A DNA stretch of 64,000 bases from Haliscomenobacter sp040403615 (GCF_040403615.1 NZ_JBBAKG010000018.1:15568-79567); one strand, 5' to 3'; positions 17,204-26,551 are shown, counted from the stretch's first letter. Made by a program: numbers and translations. Notes: a model not told the origin generated them from the letters alone.

Positions 17204-18874
17204 ATGAATACCAAGTGCCGCATACTGCTTAGTTGCCTCTTTTTGTTGCTCAAAACATTCCCCGCCAAAGCCGACAACTACCCCAAAAACCTGAATATCG
17301 ATGTGTTGCATTACAAATTTGAGCTCAAGCTGTCGGATGAAAACGATCAGATTTATGGCCGAACCAGCATGCGCATTTTTTTCAAAAAAGATGGACTAGA
17401 CAATTTGCGCTTTGACCTGGTCAATCAAACGGAAGCACTGCTGGGCAAGGGCATGATCGTTGATTCGGTTTATGAAATGGCTGCCAAGACAAGCTTCACC
17501 CATACCAATAACGAATTGTGGATCAAGCTGTCGAAACCCTCCACTGCCAATGCCGAAACCCAACTCATCATTGCTTACCACGGAATTCCCGCCGATGGCC
17601 TGCGCATTGGGGCCACCAGGTACGGCGATCGCAGTTTTTTCAACGAAAACTGGCCCAACCGTGCCCGGCATTGGCTGCCCACGATTGATCATCCGTATGA
17701 AAAAGCCACAAGTGAATTCCTGGTCAATGCTCCAAACCATTATCAGGTAGTATCCAATGGCCTGTTGATGGAAGAAACCAACCTGGATGCCACAACCAAA
17801 CTCACCCACTGGAAGCAAAATGTACCGGTTTCTTCCTGGTTGTATGTATTGGGCGTAGCCGAGTTTGCGGTGCAATATGTGGGTTGGTTCGACGGCAAAT
17901 CCATTCAGACCTGGGTGTACAACAAGGATCACGAAGCAGGTTTTTATGATTTTGCGGAGCCGACCAAACAAGTGATGGGCTTTTTCTCCGATTACGTTGG
18001 CCCTTATGTGTATGAGAAAATTGCCAACGTGCAAACCCCCAGCGTAAAAGGCGGCATGGAAACTTCTTCGGCCATCTTTTACGGAGAGGAACTGGTTGAT
18101 GGCAAACGTAGTACCCGTCTGCGCAATGTAGTCATCCACGAGTTGGCACACCAATGGTTTGGCAATGCGGTCACCGAATCGACCTGGGACGATGCCTGGC
18201 TCAGCGAGGGTTTTGCCACCTATTTCACCATGCTGTTCATCGAGCATGCCTATGGTCGCGAAGAATTTGTAAATCAGTTGCTTGCGGCCAGAAAGACCAC
18301 TTATGCGGCCTTGGCCAAAGATCCTGGCTACAAAATCATCGATGACCGCTCGCCCGAAAAAGCTCCGGTTACCAGTGGTTTGACTTACCAAAAAGGTGCC
18401 TGGATTTTGCACATGCTGCGCAAAATGATGGGCGATCAGGCTTTCAATGCGGGCATTCGCGATTATTACCAGCGCTTCATGAATGGCAATGCAACTACCA
18501 CCGACTTCCGGCTGGCCATGGAAAGGGCTTCGGGGAAAAACCTGCAACCCTTCTTCAACCAATGGCTGTACCAGGGTGGTTACATTGCGATGAAAGGCTC
18601 CTGGAAATACGATGCAGCCAGCAAAATGGTCAAAATTTCCTTGCAACAAACCCAACCCAGTAGCTATAATTTCGATTTTTCCATCGAAGTCGGATTGTAC
18701 AAAACCGGAGACCTGCTCCCCGAAATTAGCGTACATCCGGTATCTTCCCGAACGATTGAACTCTCTATTCCCGCAGCTACCAAACCCGAAAAAGTACAGC
18801 TCGATCCGCAAACCGTGCTGCTGGCAAGCTGGGAATTTGAAGAGGCCAAACCTTTAAACCCGACCAAAAAATGA
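17204..18874 (+). CDS. M1 family metallopeptidase (aminopeptidase N-like)
   Basis: 556 aa with an export signal (MNTKCRILLSCLFLLLKTF). The exopeptidase motif GGMETSS (variant of GAMEN) comes before the zinc site HELAHQW, H312-E313-x2-H316, with the third ligand E335 (LSEGFATYF). The family removes N-terminal residues. It lacks the long C-terminal ERAP domain, so it is short for M1. The ATG of the following permease gene overlaps its stop by 4 bp, indicating translational coupling. A TATATTTG box at 17161-17168 could be the -7 element; no good -33 box is visible. Confidence 0.9.
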   Translation: MNTKCRILLSCLFLLLKTFPAKADNYPKNLNIDVLHYKFELKLSDENDQIYGRTSMRIFFKKDGLDNLRFDLVNQTEALLGKGMIVDSVYEMAAKTSFTHTNNELWIKLSKPSTANAETQLIIAYHGIPADGLRIGATRYGDRSFFNENWPNRARHWLPTIDHPYEKATSEFLVNAPNHYQVVSNGLLMEETNLDATTKLTHWKQNVPVSSWLYVLGVAEFAVQYVGWFDGKSIQTWVYNKDHEAGFYDFAEPTKQVMGFFSDYVGPYVYEKIANVQTPSVKGGMETSSAIFYGEELVDGKRSTRLRNVVIHELAHQWFGNAVTESTWDDAWLSEGFATYFTMLFIEHAYGREEFVNQLLAARKTTYAALAKDPGYKIIDDRSPEKAPVTSGLTYQKGAWILHMLRKMMGDQAFNAGIRDYYQRFMNGNATTTDFRLAMERASGKNLQPFFNQWLYQGGYIAMKGSWKYDAASKMVKISLQQTQPSSYNFDFSIEVGLYKTGDLLPEISVHPVSSRTIELSIPAATKPEKVQLDPQTVLLASWEFEEAKPLNPTKK

Positions 18875-19749
18875 TCACACTTATCTGGATTGCCCTGGCC
18901 ATACTCACCGTAGTATTTAGCGCAGTATTGATCAGCGATGTCAACAAACACAAAGACCAACTCGAAGACAGCAGTTGGCTCAAAACCGGCTTGATCGGCT
19001 TTGTAGTGAATTTCTTCGACGTACTGGGCATTGGCGCATTTGCCCCCCAAACGGCTTTGCTGAAATTCACCAAACAAACCGAAGACCGGCTCTTGCCTGG
19101 CACCATGAATGTGGCCAACACCATTCCGGTTTTGATTCAAGCTTTGATTTTCATTACGGTCATCAAAGTAGAACCAATTACCCTGGTGTTGATGCTGGCC
19201 TCAGCAGCAGCTGGCGCGATTTTGGGGGTTGGGGTGGTAGCCAAACTGCCCGAGAAAACACTTCGTTTGGTGATGGGTTGCGCGCTGCTGGTTACCGCAA
19301 GTTTTATGTTGGCCCGCAACATGGAATGGATACAGGGTGGAGGTACCGCCATTGGCTTGCAAGGTGGCAAGTTGATCCTTGCGGTAGTGGCCAATTTTGT
19401 ACTTGGCGCTTTGATGACGGTGGGCATTGGCCTTTATGCGCCTTGTATGGCACTGGTATTTGCGTTGGGCATGTCACCTCAGGTGGCTTTTCCGATCATG
19501 ATGGGTTCCTGCGCATTCTTGATGCCTCCTGCTTCCATCCGGTTTATCCGCGAAGGAGCTTACAACCGCAAGGCTGCGGTGGGCATGGCCATACCAAGCA
19601 TTTTTGCGGTGCTGATTGCTGCTTTTATTGTCAAATCCTTGCCCATGGTGGCCCTGCGTTGGGTCGTTATTGTGGTGATTTTGTATACCGCAGGTGTGAT
19701 GTTGAGGGCTGGAATGCGCGATAAAGGATTCAACAAAATGGACAATTAG
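18871..19749 (+). CDS. TauE/SafE-family sulfite exporter-like permease
   Basis: 292 aa, about eight hydrophobic helices. The TauE/SafE pattern is seen in GFVVNFFDVLGIGAF near the first helices, in the paired repeats AAAGAILGVGVVAKLP and VVANFVLGALMTVGIGLYAP, and in the terminal helices. The family moves sulfite, sulfoacetate and related organosulfonates or taurine degradation products across the inner membrane. The substrate here cannot be assigned. The 4-bp overlap with the peptidase gene implies one transcript, although no functional link is evident. Confidence 0.82.
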   Translation: MITLIWIALAILTVVFSAVLISDVNKHKDQLEDSSWLKTGLIGFVVNFFDVLGIGAFAPQTALLKFTKQTEDRLLPGTMNVANTIPVLIQALIFITVIKVEPITLVLMLASAAAGAILGVGVVAKLPEKTLRLVMGCALLVTASFMLARNMEWIQGGGTAIGLQGGKLILAVVANFVLGALMTVGIGLYAPCMALVFALGMSPQVAFPIMMGSCAFLMPPASIRFIREGAYNRKAAVGMAIPSIFAVLIAAFIVKSLPMVALRWVVIVVILYTAGVMLRAGMRDKGFNKMDN

Positions 19750-19831
19750 CCATTTCTTTCCAATACGCCCCTTATTGCTCTACGCATTTTGACTTTTCGC
19801 TTCTCTGCGAAAGTTATCAGAGATAAAAATT

Positions 19832-20063
19832 TCAACATTCATTGAGAAATTCCGTTAGAGTTTGAAGTTTATGATTTTTTTTACGGGCTTGTTGCACTTC
19901 ATTTAGTGCCTCTTTAATGCCTACTAATACCTCTAATTTGCGTTTGATCTCCTCGTATTCTTTTTGGAAAGAGTAGCCAATCGCTCATCGGTATCTGAAC
20001 AGCGATTTGATTGCCTGAAGCATCGGTGATGTAATTCAAATTGAGCATATAATCAGATGTCAT
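19832..20063 (-). pseudogene. Antitoxin-like small gene, frameshifted
   Basis: From ATG at 20063 the frame reads MTSDYMLNLNYITDASGNQ, then IAVQIPMSDW, then goes out of phase near 19961-19967. In the next frame it continues as QKEYEEIKRKLEVLVGIKEA and ends LTEFLNEC at 19832. Removing one base restores a protein of 76 aa. The start NYITDASGNQ with a strand followed by a helix resembles Bacteroidota addiction-module antitoxin N-termini, but the assignment is weak. No toxin gene follows. The extra base may be an assembly error or real decay. Confidence 0.5.
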
Positions 20064-20225
20064 GGTTTTCAAACAAAAAAAGTAGTTATTTCAATGAAAA
20101 ACAAGTCATTTTTTTGAATAGGCATATTGGATGGAGAAAGTCATGACCTGCACATTGATGCAAGCTCTTTCGCCCAACTAGCAATCAAATGAAAAGTTCG
20201 TACCCAAACCTAACATTCCCCATCC

Positions 20226-20453
20226 TCAAGGATTAAAAAGCTCATCAATGGATTGCTGCAAATCGCGGGTATTCTCTTCCGAGAAGGGTACCGTATAATT
20301 TTCATTCCCCATTTCTCCCGGAATAAAAGGCGCTGCATTGAGTCCTGAGCCAGCAGAGGCACTCAACAAATTGGCTACCGTTTGCAATACCGCCGGATCC
20401 TGGGTTTCCAGAATTTGATTGATGACCAATAGTTTGAGTGCCTTGAGCTCCAT
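20226..20453 (-). CDS. Small hypothetical protein, antitoxin-like
   Basis: 75 aa: MELKALKLLVINQILETQDP, then a linker and an acidic C-terminus (FSEENTRDLQQSIDELF). The N-terminal helix of this type is common in short Bacteroidota antitoxins that pair with RelE/ParE toxins, but no toxin is present next to it. It lies 8 bp upstream of a diheme cytochrome gene end, on the same strand. Coding capacity is supported by length and composition only. Confidence 0.45.
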   Translation of the reverse strand: MELKALKLLVINQILETQDPAVLQTVANLLSASAGSGLNAAPFIPGEMGNENYTVPFSEENTRDLQQSIDELFNP

Positions 20454-20461
20454 ATTTGTGT

Positions 20462-21574
20462 TTATTTACAATCCCCTTTCAGATCGGCAATCCAGTCTCG
20501 AATCAGTTCAACCGCTTCTTGGTGCACCATCACCCGCCCAATTTCGGGCATCATGACTCCTGGATCGGTTTTCTCCATGCGGTACAACAAGATCGAAGAT
20601 TCGGGATGGCCAGGTACTATACCGTATTGGCGCCCGCCCGAACCTTTGCCCGCAGCCACCGGAGGCTTACATACCCCCCAATGCGTGGGGTCAGCCTGAT
20701 CAGCTTGCAAATACAGCCCCGAGCTGTGCGCAGGGCCTTGTGGGTGGTGGCAGTGGCCACAATTGACATCCAAATAAGCCCTGGCCCGCGCATCCAAAGA
20801 ACCACTTTTGGGGTCGTTCCAGGATGCCAGTTTGGCAAACTGTTTGCCGTAATCCCCTGTCGCCAAGTAACCTGCTTTTTGCCAGCGGCTCAGTTGATTT
20901 TCGGTTTTTCCGTCCGGATACCGCAGTGCTTTGTTCAAGTTGGCCACTTTGGGGCCAATGGGCTGAATGCTTTCATTGCGATTGTGGCAACTCTTGCATT
21001 GCGTTTTATTCGGAACTACGTATTCAATGCGCTGTTTGCGCCCTTTTTCATCCTGCCAGCTCACTGGCTTAAAATCACCCACGATGTTCAAGTCAGCATC
21101 GTGTTCTAGCTCATCCCATACGTAGGTGAAAGCCTGCCACTCTCCTTTTATCTTCATCAGAAGCCGGGTTTCAATCAAGTCCCAATTCTTTTCAGGTTGC
21201 TTGAAATCAGCAGGATAGTAGAAGTTTTTGATCAACACTGCTTGATCCGGAAATTCCAGACGACCTTCATCGTTTACGCTGGCTTTTTCACCTTTGGGCA
21301 TCCACACAAAGCGCGATTTATGCGCGTAGTCGGTAAACAATGGCGTGATCAATTCGTAGGGCAGAACGCCAGCGTTGGGTTTCAACTCACTTTGAATGCC
21401 TTTGAAAAAAGCGTATGCTGACAGCTTTGGAAAAGGGGCTTTGTTCGCATCAAAACGAACTGGTCCGCTTACCAGTAAGCCTTCTTTAGTAGGCCCTTGA
21501 TTTTGGCAATTGTTCAACAAGAGCCAACTCAGAAGCAAGATGCTTCCCATCCAGATTTTGTTAGGCTTGATCAT
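20462..21574 (-). CDS. SO_2930-type diheme c-type cytochrome lipoprotein
   Basis: 370 aa from ATG at 21574 (MIKPNKIWMGSILLLSWLL), with the lipoprotein Cys at 23 (LLNNC). Two covalent haem sites are visible: CKSCH (C193, C196, H197) and CGHCH (C272, C275, H276). Near the C-terminus GVMMPEIG could provide a Met axial ligand. Its partner is the beta-helix lipoprotein whose stop is 2 bp upstream; this pair occurs together in many Gram-negative genomes (SO_2929/SO_2930 family, from family knowledge). An alternative GTG start 12 bp upstream would overlap that gene. A periplasmic electron-transfer role is inferred. Confidence 0.82.
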   Translation of the reverse strand: MIKPNKIWMGSILLLSWLLLNNCQNQGPTKEGLLVSGPVRFDANKAPFPKLSAYAFFKGIQSELKPNAGVLPYELITPLFTDYAHKSRFVWMPKGEKASVNDEGRLEFPDQAVLIKNFYYPADFKQPEKNWDLIETRLLMKIKGEWQAFTYVWDELEHDADLNIVGDFKPVSWQDEKGRKQRIEYVVPNKTQCKSCHNRNESIQPIGPKVANLNKALRYPDGKTENQLSRWQKAGYLATGDYGKQFAKLASWNDPKSGSLDARARAYLDVNCGHCHHPQGPAHSSGLYLQADQADPTHWGVCKPPVAAGKGSGGRQYGIVPGHPESSILLYRMEKTDPGVMMPEIGRVMVHQEAVELIRDWIADLKGDCK

Positions 21575-21576
21575 GG

Positions 21577-22755
21577 TTACTTGCACTGGTAAGGTTTGAG
21601 GTTGGTCTGAATGTTTTTGAAGTCATTGGCCGCATCCAAGTTAGCAAAACGCAGGCCGTTTTGAGGCTGATCGATGCAGATATTCATCGGGTTTGCACCT
21701 TTGGGCTTTTTATCATCGAGGATTCCATCGTACAGGATGTCTTGTGGTCTTCCTCGAAAATAAACGTTGACCATTTTCCCAAAATCTTTGGTCAAATCAG
21801 GAATGGTGGCTTTGCGTTCAAAATGGTTGTCGTGCAATTTGATGTCGTAAGTATATGGATCATAGTTTTTGTCGTCCCATTTCAACTGGGTCATGTGGTA
21901 ACTGGCAATGGCCGCACCCATGGTTTTGTGGCCGATTACCTCATTTTTGTAAACTTCCACGTCTTTTGCCGCCAAAAAAATCAGGCCAGTACCTGGTGCA
22001 ACAGTCGCTACAATATTGCCTTCTGGCGCAAAGTTGCGGTGGTTGTTGCGCAGGATTTTGTTGTGGTGAATTTTGCAAGACTTGCCATTGCCAGCAGGCA
22101 AACCCGGCAAGTCAAACACCAAAATGCCACCGGTATTCTGTTCTGATCGACAATAGCGCACTTCAGCATTGGTGCAGTTTTCGATTTCGATGCCCGCTAC
22201 ATTTTCGTGGGCATAGGAGTTGATAACCAGCACATTGCGCGATTGCCCAACGTAAATTCCTGCATCTGAAGCAAATGAGGCTTCGCATTTGTCGATCAGT
22301 ACCCCGTCGCAACCAACGGGATAAAGACCATAACCACCGTTGGCCGCTTTGGCTCCGCCGCTCCAGGTGGTTTTCACATTGCGCAGGGTAATGTTTTTGG
22401 CATCCTGGATGCGAATGGCGTCACCCTTGGAATCAATTACGGTCAGGTCTTGCACCAGGACAGAATCTGCGGTGATTCTCAATCCTTCTGCCCCTGCTTT
22501 TTGACCCAAAAAGGAAAGAATGGTTTTGTCCTTCCCCGCACCTTGAATCGTCACACCCTTGACCCCATCCAAGAGCAATGGACGGTCAAAATAATGCGTT
22601 CCCGCAGGGATTTTTATCACGTCCCCAGGTTTGGCATTGATGAGTTGGGTTTGAATGTCTGTATACAATGCGGTATCCGGAGCATGTATTTCGGCTGGTT
22701 GGTTACTGCAAGCGGCACAAATTGCAATGAGCAAGGCGATCTGAAAAAATTTCAT
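21577..22755 (-). CDS. Right-handed parallel beta-helix lipoprotein (SO_2929 family)
   Basis: 392 aa, lipobox IAICAAC (MKFFQIALLIAICAAC). Repeated rungs are visible: GVTIQGAG, VLVQDLTVID, ITLRNVKT, VLIDKCEA, VLVINSYA, AEVRYCRSE and KIHHNKIL, the pattern of pectate-lyase-like helices. No catalytic Arg or Asp set is clear, so enzymatic activity is uncertain. The C-terminus has PNPM-like NPMNICI and LKPYQCK. It is translationally coupled to the diheme cytochrome and probably acts with it at the cell surface or in the periplasm. Confidence 0.8.
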   Translation of the reverse strand: MKFFQIALLIAICAACSNQPAEIHAPDTALYTDIQTQLINAKPGDVIKIPAGTHYFDRPLLLDGVKGVTIQGAGKDKTILSFLGQKAGAEGLRITADSVLVQDLTVIDSKGDAIRIQDAKNITLRNVKTTWSGGAKAANGGYGLYPVGCDGVLIDKCEASFASDAGIYVGQSRNVLVINSYAHENVAGIEIENCTNAEVRYCRSEQNTGGILVFDLPGLPAGNGKSCKIHHNKILRNNHRNFAPEGNIVATVAPGTGLIFLAAKDVEVYKNEVIGHKTMGAAIASYHMTQLKWDDKNYDPYTYDIKLHDNHFERKATIPDLTKDFGKMVNVYFRGRPQDILYDGILDDKKPKGANPMNICIDQPQNGLRFANLDAANDFKNIQTNLKPYQCK

Positions 22756-22885
22756 GTATTTCGTTTTTGACGATGGTTAGAGCAGGTCTTAGGTTTACCA
22801 AAGGCGAAAACGAAGATAAAAAAACTCTGGGATTGGAATGCACATGTGAAAAAAAGTCGCGTAGTGCCGACCCAAATATTCCAAA

Positions 22886-23539
22886 TCAATCCAAATACAC
22901 CCCGGCATAACCATACATGGCCAGAATCCCCCCTACAGGAATGCCTTGCACCCAGGTAGCCAACTCTTTAGGGTCGTTGTTCAACAATTCGGCCCAATCT
23001 TTTTTGAAGCGATTCAACCAACTTAAAGGACTGGCATCGGGGCCAAAGCAGCATTTGTACAGCGAGCCAACGTAAGCATAAGTGGAGGCATTTTCTTCGC
23101 CCTCAAATCCAACACCCTCGTAAAAACGCATACCCTCTCCATTGGAAGCCAGTACCTGCTGGTAGTAGAGGCCATTTTGCAAACCCCACTCCACAAACAA
23201 CAAGCGAGCGCTGCTGCCAGGGGAAACCAGCAATGCCAAATAATCTCCAGGCTCGTCCATGGGACTGAGGTAAATGGTGAAACAATTGAATTGAAGAACT
23301 GTCAGGTCTTGAAAATTAGCCTCTTGCGCAAAGACCGGAAACTGCGCCTCTGCTTTTTCAATAAAGAGATGCTCAACATTTCCCGGCGCACGTTGCTGGT
23401 TTTTGATGCTTTGTAGCTTTAATTTTTCTGCGAGGAAGGAAGGTATTTCAGGAATGCCGCTTAGGCTGACTACGGGCTCAGCAGTACAGGAGCTGATGCA
23501 GAATACCAGTATGGCAAAATAGAAAATTGGATTTCGCAT
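22886..23539 (-). CDS. Hypothetical lipoprotein
   Basis: 217 aa; MRNPIFYFAILVFCISSC is a lipoprotein signal with Cys 18. The mature part has no recognised domain. It contains a KCCFG segment at about residue 163 and an IPVGGILAMYGYAGVYLD tail. It stands alone between the beta-helix gene and the alpha/beta hydrolase gene, and its start is preceded by an AT-rich spacer. Confidence 0.65.
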   Translation of the reverse strand: MRNPIFYFAILVFCISSCTAEPVVSLSGIPEIPSFLAEKLKLQSIKNQQRAPGNVEHLFIEKAEAQFPVFAQEANFQDLTVLQFNCFTIYLSPMDEPGDYLALLVSPGSSARLLFVEWGLQNGLYYQQVLASNGEGMRFYEGVGFEGEENASTYAYVGSLYKCCFGPDASPLSWLNRFKKDWAELLNNDPKELATWVQGIPVGGILAMYGYAGVYLD

Positions 23540-23723
23540 GGCGTCTAGCGTTTTGGTTCAGGGCGAAATTAAACGCAAAGCGCCATGCGAAAAACGACAG
23601 ACCTACCCATCAAGTACCCGGGCAGATAGTCGTAAGGGTTCTTTTAACCTACACTTATATTATTGATTGTCATTAGAATAAAAAATTATTCCTTCTAAAC
23701 AAAGTACCTGTTCTTCAGAAAAT

Positions 23724-24590
23724 CTAGGGCTTCCCTATGGCATGAAGTATCACCTGACGGGTTTCGTCCTTATTGAAAAATGGAATCAAATGCCCTGCTT
23801 TTGGCATCACGTGCATATCCAACATATTGCTGGGGATGTTTTTCTTGCTGAAATCAATGTTAATGGGGGGGGCGAGATCATCTTTCATGCCGTGCAAATG
23901 AGTAATGGGTTTTGAAAGAGAATGCCAACCCGGTTGTATTTTGGCCAATTCATCTGCATGCGAAAATTTCTCAGAGCCAGATGTTCTCCAGGCACCTGAA
24001 AGCATCCAGCGCGTAGCTTTCCAAATACCGATGTAGGAAAACCAAAATATTTTCTCATGCTCAGGATCATTGACTGGGGCGAGCATAATCACCGATTGGA
24101 CATGATCGGGGTAGTCCATCTCCGTTTTGGCCACAATGGGGCCACCATAAGAATGTCCTACCAAAATTACTTTACGTCCTGCGTACTGATCAATGATTGT
24201 TTTGATGGCTTTGGCTTGATCTGCAATAGAAGTCATGGCTTTTCCATACATGGAATGTCCATACCCCGGACGATCAACCGCCACAACCAATGCCCGATCC
24301 AACAGGGCAGAATCAGCGAGATAACCGTAAAAATCGCTACCAGAACCGGGAGCTCCGTGTACGAACATCACCACTGGTGCATCATCTTTTAGCGAAGCAC
24401 GCTTTGTTTCTACCCAATGCAACTGATTATCCAGGTAAGGAGTAGTACGAATTTTTACCGGAATATTTCGCTTCTTGAAATAGGCAAGCGTTTGCTTGTC
24501 TGAGTAACGAAACCCTGATTGCATGTTGTACACGATAAATCCGACTATAAGGATGCCAAGTCCCAATAAAATGCGTCCAAAAAGTTTCAT
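23724..24590 (-). CDS. Alpha/beta hydrolase with N-terminal membrane helix
   Basis: 288 aa. The first helix (LFGRILLGLGILIVGFIVY) anchors or exports the protein. The fold is supported by the oxyanion motif FVHGAPGSGSDF, the nucleophile elbow VGHSYGG with S147, the acid D237/D238 (HGMKDDLAPP) and H267 (KAGHLIPF). It belongs to the general hydrolase_1 group, so an esterase, lipase or epoxide hydrolase function is possible. It is divergent from the DODA-type gene, with about 180 bp between their starts. Confidence 0.83.
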   Translation of the reverse strand: MKLFGRILLGLGILIVGFIVYNMQSGFRYSDKQTLAYFKKRNIPVKIRTTPYLDNQLHWVETKRASLKDDAPVVMFVHGAPGSGSDFYGYLADSALLDRALVVAVDRPGYGHSMYGKAMTSIADQAKAIKTIIDQYAGRKVILVGHSYGGPIVAKTEMDYPDHVQSVIMLAPVNDPEHEKIFWFSYIGIWKATRWMLSGAWRTSGSEKFSHADELAKIQPGWHSLSKPITHLHGMKDDLAPPINIDFSKKNIPSNMLDMHVMPKAGHLIPFFNKDETRQVILHAIGKP

Positions 24591-24771
24591 AACGGTGACT
24601 TTAGGTGGGTGAAAAGTAACTCAAAGAGAATGCGTTAAAATCGCATTTGGTTTAAATAATGAAAAAATTCCATTGCTTTACTTTTGCATTTTGATGAAAT
24701 GGGGGTTTTGAAATTCAATGTATATACAACTAATTTTCGACCCTTGGTGTTTTCATCAAAACGACTTGCTC

Positions 24772-25653
24772 ATGCACCGCAAGACATTCATTAAAACCGT
24801 ATCTGGAATTGCCGCTATGATGACCATGGGATCTTTTCAAAACTTCCGCGATGACTTGGAAGAACAAGACGTAAAAATGCCGCTCTTGTTTTTAGGGCAT
24901 GGTTCGCCCATGAACGGCATCGAAGACAATATATTCAGCAACCAGTGGAAAAAACTGGCTGCTGACATTCCAGTCCCAAAGGCGGTGCTGGTTGTTTCTG
25001 CGCATTGGCTTACCCGAGGCACCCATGTTACGGCGATGCCAAACCCACGCACCATCCACGATTTTGGGGGATTTCCCAAAGCTTTATTTGATGTGCAGTA
25101 TCCGGCACCTGGCGATCCGATACTGGCTGAAGCGACCAGCAAAATAATCACCAAAACTACCGTTGGTCTCGATCACGAATGGGGCCTCGACCATGGCACC
25201 TGGACTGTTATTCGACACATGTATCCTGAGGCCAATATTCCAGTGCTGCAATTGAGCATCGACTATTACAAATCACCGCAATACCACTATGAATTGATCC
25301 AGGAATTGGCGGAGCTGCGCAAAAAAGGCGTACTCATTGTGGGCAGTGGCAACATGGTACACAATCTGGGTATGGCCGCCTTTGATCGCATCAAGGAGGA
25401 ATCTTATGGTTATGATTGGGCTTGGGAAATGAACGATGTGTTCAAAAAGCACATCTCAGAAGGCGATCACCAACCCTTGATTCAATACGAAAGTTTGAAC
25501 AAATCAGCAAAGTTGGCCATTCCAACTCCAGATCACTATTATCCCTTGTTGTACATTCTTGGGTTGCAGGACAAAAAAAATGACCCCGTTCAGTTTTTCA
25601 ACGACAAAGCAGTGGGGGGCTCTTTGACGATGACTTCGGTAAAATTGGGGTAA
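24772..25653 (+). CDS. 4,5-DOPA-extradiol-dioxygenase-like enzyme (LigB/YgiD family)
   Basis: About 293 aa from ATG at 24772 (MHRKTFIKTVSGIAAMM, a possible export signal); an alternative start lies at 24718. The metal-binding motifs of the family are present: LFLGHGSPMNG near the N-terminus, VVSAHWLTRG, DHEWGLDHGTW and SGNMVHNLG. These group VI class III extradiol dioxygenases use Zn or Fe and act on catechol-like aromatics. The natural substrate in non-pigment bacteria is usually unknown. A TACTTTTG box (24679-24686) could be its -7 element. Confidence 0.85.
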   Translation: MHRKTFIKTVSGIAAMMTMGSFQNFRDDLEEQDVKMPLLFLGHGSPMNGIEDNIFSNQWKKLAADIPVPKAVLVVSAHWLTRGTHVTAMPNPRTIHDFGGFPKALFDVQYPAPGDPILAEATSKIITKTTVGLDHEWGLDHGTWTVIRHMYPEANIPVLQLSIDYYKSPQYHYELIQELAELRKKGVLIVGSGNMVHNLGMAAFDRIKEESYGYDWAWEMNDVFKKHISEGDHQPLIQYESLNKSAKLAIPTPDHYYPLLYILGLQDKKNDPVQFFNDKAVGGSLTMTSVKLG

Positions 25654-25714
25654 TAGTCATGGTTTTTATCCTCAAATTTCTCTATTTTTGGCAGTGCAAT
25701 AATACTCGTAATGT

Positions 25715-26128
25715 ATGGCAAGAGATATTGTTCATGAAATCATCCGTGAAGTATTGGTTAACGAAGGATGGATCATCACTCAAGATCCGTATGTACTAAA
25801 AGATTATGACCCTGATTGGGAGATCGATTTTGGAGCAGAAAAAATTATCGCAGCTGAAAAAGGCCCCGAGAAAATTGCAGTTGAGGCCAAAAGTTATTTA
25901 GGTCTTTCATTTGCCTACGAATTTCATCAAATTCTGGGTCAACACCTAAACTATAGATCTGGCCTCAATAGATTGGAACCAGATCGAACACTTTATCTAG
26001 CAGTACCAAGAGAGGTATTTGATCTTGAATTTAACCGAATTGGAATTTCCAATTCTATTGAAGATTATCACCTTCGTTATTTCATTTTTAATGAATTGAC
26101 AAAAACCATCATCCAATGGAAACATTAA
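25715..26128 (+). CDS. xisH: XisH family protein (fdxN element excision controlling factor-like)
   Basis: 137 aa. The full family pattern is visible: ARDIVHEIIREVLVNEGW, ITQDPYVLKDYDPDWEIDFG, EKIAVEAKSYLG and NRLEPDRTLYLAVP. It contains a PD-(D/E)XK-like core with D38 (IDFG) and E57-A-K59 (VEAKS). In the cyanobacterium Anabaena, XisH is required with XisI for excision of the fdxN element during heterocyst differentiation. Its biochemistry remains unclear. Here no nif/fdxN element is present. The stop overlaps the xisI start by 13 bp, so the genes are co-transcribed and coupled. Confidence 0.88.
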   Translation: MARDIVHEIIREVLVNEGWIITQDPYVLKDYDPDWEIDFGAEKIIAAEKGPEKIAVEAKSYLGLSFAYEFHQILGQHLNYRSGLNRLEPDRTLYLAVPREVFDLEFNRIGISNSIEDYHLRYFIFNELTKTIIQWKH

Positions 26129-26475
26129 GTGATAAGATCAAGATTCGGCAAGAGATCTTAAGCAAATACTTTAAAAATCTAGCCACAGAAAGAAATCAAT
26201 CTCTTGGCTCAACCAAAGATTATGCTGCTGTTGTTGATTTGGAAGACAATCATTTCATCTTGATTAGGAATGGCTGGACTGAACAAGGATTTAGCTATAA
26301 AGTACTGCTGCACCTGGATATTAATCCTAATACCGGAAATATTTGGGTTCAACAAAACAATACTGAAATTCTACCTGATGAAGATCTTTCACCAAAAGGA
26401 CTCCATCGTTCAGATTTTGTTATTGGGTTTCGTCCAGCATGGATGAGAGGACAAGCCGGATTCGCCGCTGCATGA
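26116..26475 (+). CDS. xisI: XisI family protein
   Basis: 119 aa, begins 13 bp inside the xisH gene. Family features seen are HFILIRNGWTEQG, VLLHLDINPNTGNIWVQQNN, TEILPDEDLSPKG and the terminal FVIGFRPAWMR. XisI proteins form small alpha/beta folds and always accompany XisH. The tight overlap suggests stoichiometric production and complex formation (inference); the toxin-antitoxin-like layout is noted without proof. A 76-bp AT-rich spacer follows, then the YbjN-like gene. Confidence 0.88.
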   Translation: METLSDKIKIRQEILSKYFKNLATERNQSLGSTKDYAAVVDLEDNHFILIRNGWTEQGFSYKVLLHLDINPNTGNIWVQQNNTEILPDEDLSPKGLHRSDFVIGFRPAWMRGQAGFAAA

Positions 26476-26551
26476 TTGTCAACTATTTTGCAAAAGGCTA
26501 GCGAATAATGAAGTAAATCATTTCTGAGTTAGATTCAATAAAACCTCAAGA

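Noticed and set aside
17396..18811. Minus-strand ORF of 471 aa opposite the M1 peptidase
   Set aside because: Antisense shadow of the M1 gene, lacking any family motif. The plus-strand protein has all zinc ligands.
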